From NCBI GenBank assembly GCA_965237505.1, contig CBDEFR010000008.1:248001-312000 (forward strand): a DNA stretch of 64,000 nucleotides, given 5' to 3'. Under the pieces are notes generated by a model that ran no database searches, was not told the origin of the DNA, and saw only the letters and a list, made by a program, of their open reading frames with translations. Origin of the DNA: NVTR01 sp965237505. GTDB taxonomy: Bacteria; Pseudomonadota; Alphaproteobacteria; Rhodobacterales; Rhodobacteraceae. The stretch's first letter is position 1; each line of letters opens with the position of its first letter. This document shows positions 63,048 through 64,000 of the stretch, piece after piece. The translations under genes were made by a program, and so were the position numbers.

Positions 63048-64000
63048 ATGAGTGATACTGACGATTATCTGCCAAGACATCTTATACCGGAGCTTGAAGA
63101 CGCAGTCGCATCGGCCCGCGTGGTCAACCTCATAGGTCCACGACAGGTCGGCAAGACCACGCTTGTGCGAGACCTGTTCGGCCATGGACGTTTCGTTACC
63201 CTGGATGACGCTGCGATTTTGGCTGCCATTGATGCCGATCCAGAGGGCCAGCTCACCAGTCTCGTGGAAGATCTGGAGGGCGCGCCGCTGATCATCGATG
63301 AGGCGCAACGTTCAAAGAAGCTGGCCCTCGCCATCAAGAGGATGGTTGATACGAACCGTCGGAAAGGTCAGTTCGTCCTGACCGGTTCTTCCAATGTGTT
63401 CACGACAACCGAAGTCGCGGACTCGCTTGCCGGAAGGATGCGGACGCTTAAGCTCTGGCCGTTGTCCGCCGCCGAAATTAAGACGGCTCCGGTCAACCGC
63501 CTGATGGATTGGGCGAGGCAAAAGTCCCCGTCGCTCGCTCAGATCGCCGATCCCGAACCAGTAAGCCGCCGCAACTACATCGATCTCATCTTGGCTGGCG
63601 GTTTCCCGGAAACCAGAACCCTGCCGTTGAGGTCGCGGCAGCGCCAGTACCGAGACTACATCGATGCGATCGTGGATCGTGATGTGGCAGATATCATGAC
63701 TGTTCGAAAGCCGGATGCGTTGCGCATCCTGATCGACCAGATAGCGGCCCGGACGGCGCAGGAGATCAACACCTCCGAGCTTGCCAAACTGACCAAGCTG
63801 CAGCGTGTCACGGTCGACCAGTATCTCGACATCCTGATCCGCCTGTCGATGGTGACGAAACTGGGCGCCTGGACATCCGGTGAGGGCAAGCGGGAGATCA
63901 AACAGCCCAAATATCATTTCGTGGACACAGGGATAGCCTGTGCCTTGCGCCGCTTCACCGACGCGACGTTTGCGATCGACAACAATCCAAGTGCCTTGGG
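63048..64000 (+). CDS. AAA ATPase with DUF4143 (partial at window edge)
   Basis: The ATG at 63048 opens a frame that runs off the window after 317 codons. The ATPase part has Walker A GPRQVGKTTL (residues ~31-40), Walker B in LIIDEAQRS, and sensor FVLTGSSN. The DUF4143 part begins in DRDVADIMTVRKPDALRILI and continues KYHFVDTGIACALRRFTD. These proteins are widespread in accessory DNA with unknown role, some resembling toxin-antitoxin partners. Start supported by GGAAAGAG about 12 bases upstream. Confidence 0.88.
   Translation, partial: MSDTDDYLPRHLIPELEDAVASARVVNLIGPRQVGKTTLVRDLFGHGRFVTLDDAAILAAIDADPEGQLTSLVEDLEGAPLIIDEAQRSKKLALAIKRMVDTNRRKGQFVLTGSSNVFTTTEVADSLAGRMRTLKLWPLSAAEIKTAPVNRLMDWARQKSPSLAQIADPEPVSRRNYIDLILAGGFPETRTLPLRSRQRQYRDYIDAIVDRDVADIMTVRKPDALRILIDQIAARTAQEINTSELAKLTKLQRVTVDQYLDILIRLSMVTKLGAWTSGEGKREIKQPKYHFVDTGIACALRRFTDATFAIDNNPSAL

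Noticed and set aside
1..64000. CRISPR arrays, tRNA and rRNA genes
   Set aside because: No regularly spaced identical repeats of 25-40 bp with unique spacers, and no cloverleaf or rRNA segments recognised by eye; the only short periodic array is the 23-bp one at 62888.

Overview
The window reads as a chromosome or chromid segment of a marine Rhodobacterales (Roseobacter-group) alphaproteobacterium. Pointers are the order hisS-hisZ-hisG, the PuuD-type urate oxidase, Hint-domain proteins, the tyrosine recombinase/DUF1403/ScpB-like trio, high GC and a luxR-luxI pair. It is extremely rich in insertion sequences: I can delimit fifteen IS copies of seven families (IS5, ISAs1, IS3-like, IS630, ISNCY, IS66, IS110) plus one 274-bp MITE-like element. 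Together they cover roughly 30% of the bases and are nested in several places. This load resembles IS-swamped polar roseobacters such as Octadecabacter; that species guess is inference.

Layout. 1-1750: quorum sensing (partial luxI, luxR, and a broken LuxR-like solo). 2262-3472: ISAs1 copy 1. 3519-7690: tungstate module (HTH/PBP-like regulator, tupBCA) with an IS5 element inserted at the tupA stop codon. 7776-10754: zinc uptake (zur-znuC-znuB, with znuA divergent behind a Zur-like palindrome). 10847-12073: puuD. 12174-21447: an IS graveyard that truncates a lysR gene and splits a pair of unrecognised coupled genes. 21529-24799: orphan antitoxin, a dimethylglycine/sarcosine dehydrogenase-like protein and a GFA protein. 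24923-30657: one IS66 element carrying an IS3 and an IS110 inside its tnpC. 30715-33602: a Hint-domain gene hit by two IS630 elements. 33631-44119: xanthine dehydrogenase (xdhABC) in one long operon with a BMP-type ABC importer, followed by an oxidoreductase gene with an in-frame amber codon. 44337-52019: intact core block (dnaE, slyX divergent, hisS-hisZ-hisG, HAD phosphatase). 52195-54871: frameshifted DUF1489, an acyltransferase gene opened by the MITE, and an IS5. 55187-58908: ISNCY and class II ribonucleotide reductase. 59043-64000: accessory block with ParDE, tyrosine recombinase, DUF1403, ScpB-like protein, a 23-bp repeat array and an AAA/DUF4143 ATPase running off the edge.

How it works together. 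xdhABC and the BMP importer (purine or nucleoside uptake by context), together with PuuD (urate oxidation), form a purine-scavenging route. Xanthine dehydrogenase needs molybdopterin, and TupABC imports the related oxyanion tungstate. The dehydrogenase with a GcvT-type folate domain plus the GFA protein point to N-methyl/C1 catabolism.

The most intriguing part is the right end. There a tyrosine recombinase lies back to back with DUF1403 and a ScpB-like segregation protein. Between them is an 11-7-11 inverted repeat with the architecture of a dif/att core site. Many mobile-element genes carry single-base deletions while long core genes (dnaE, nrdJ, xdhB) are open, so most deletions look like decay rather than sequencing noise.
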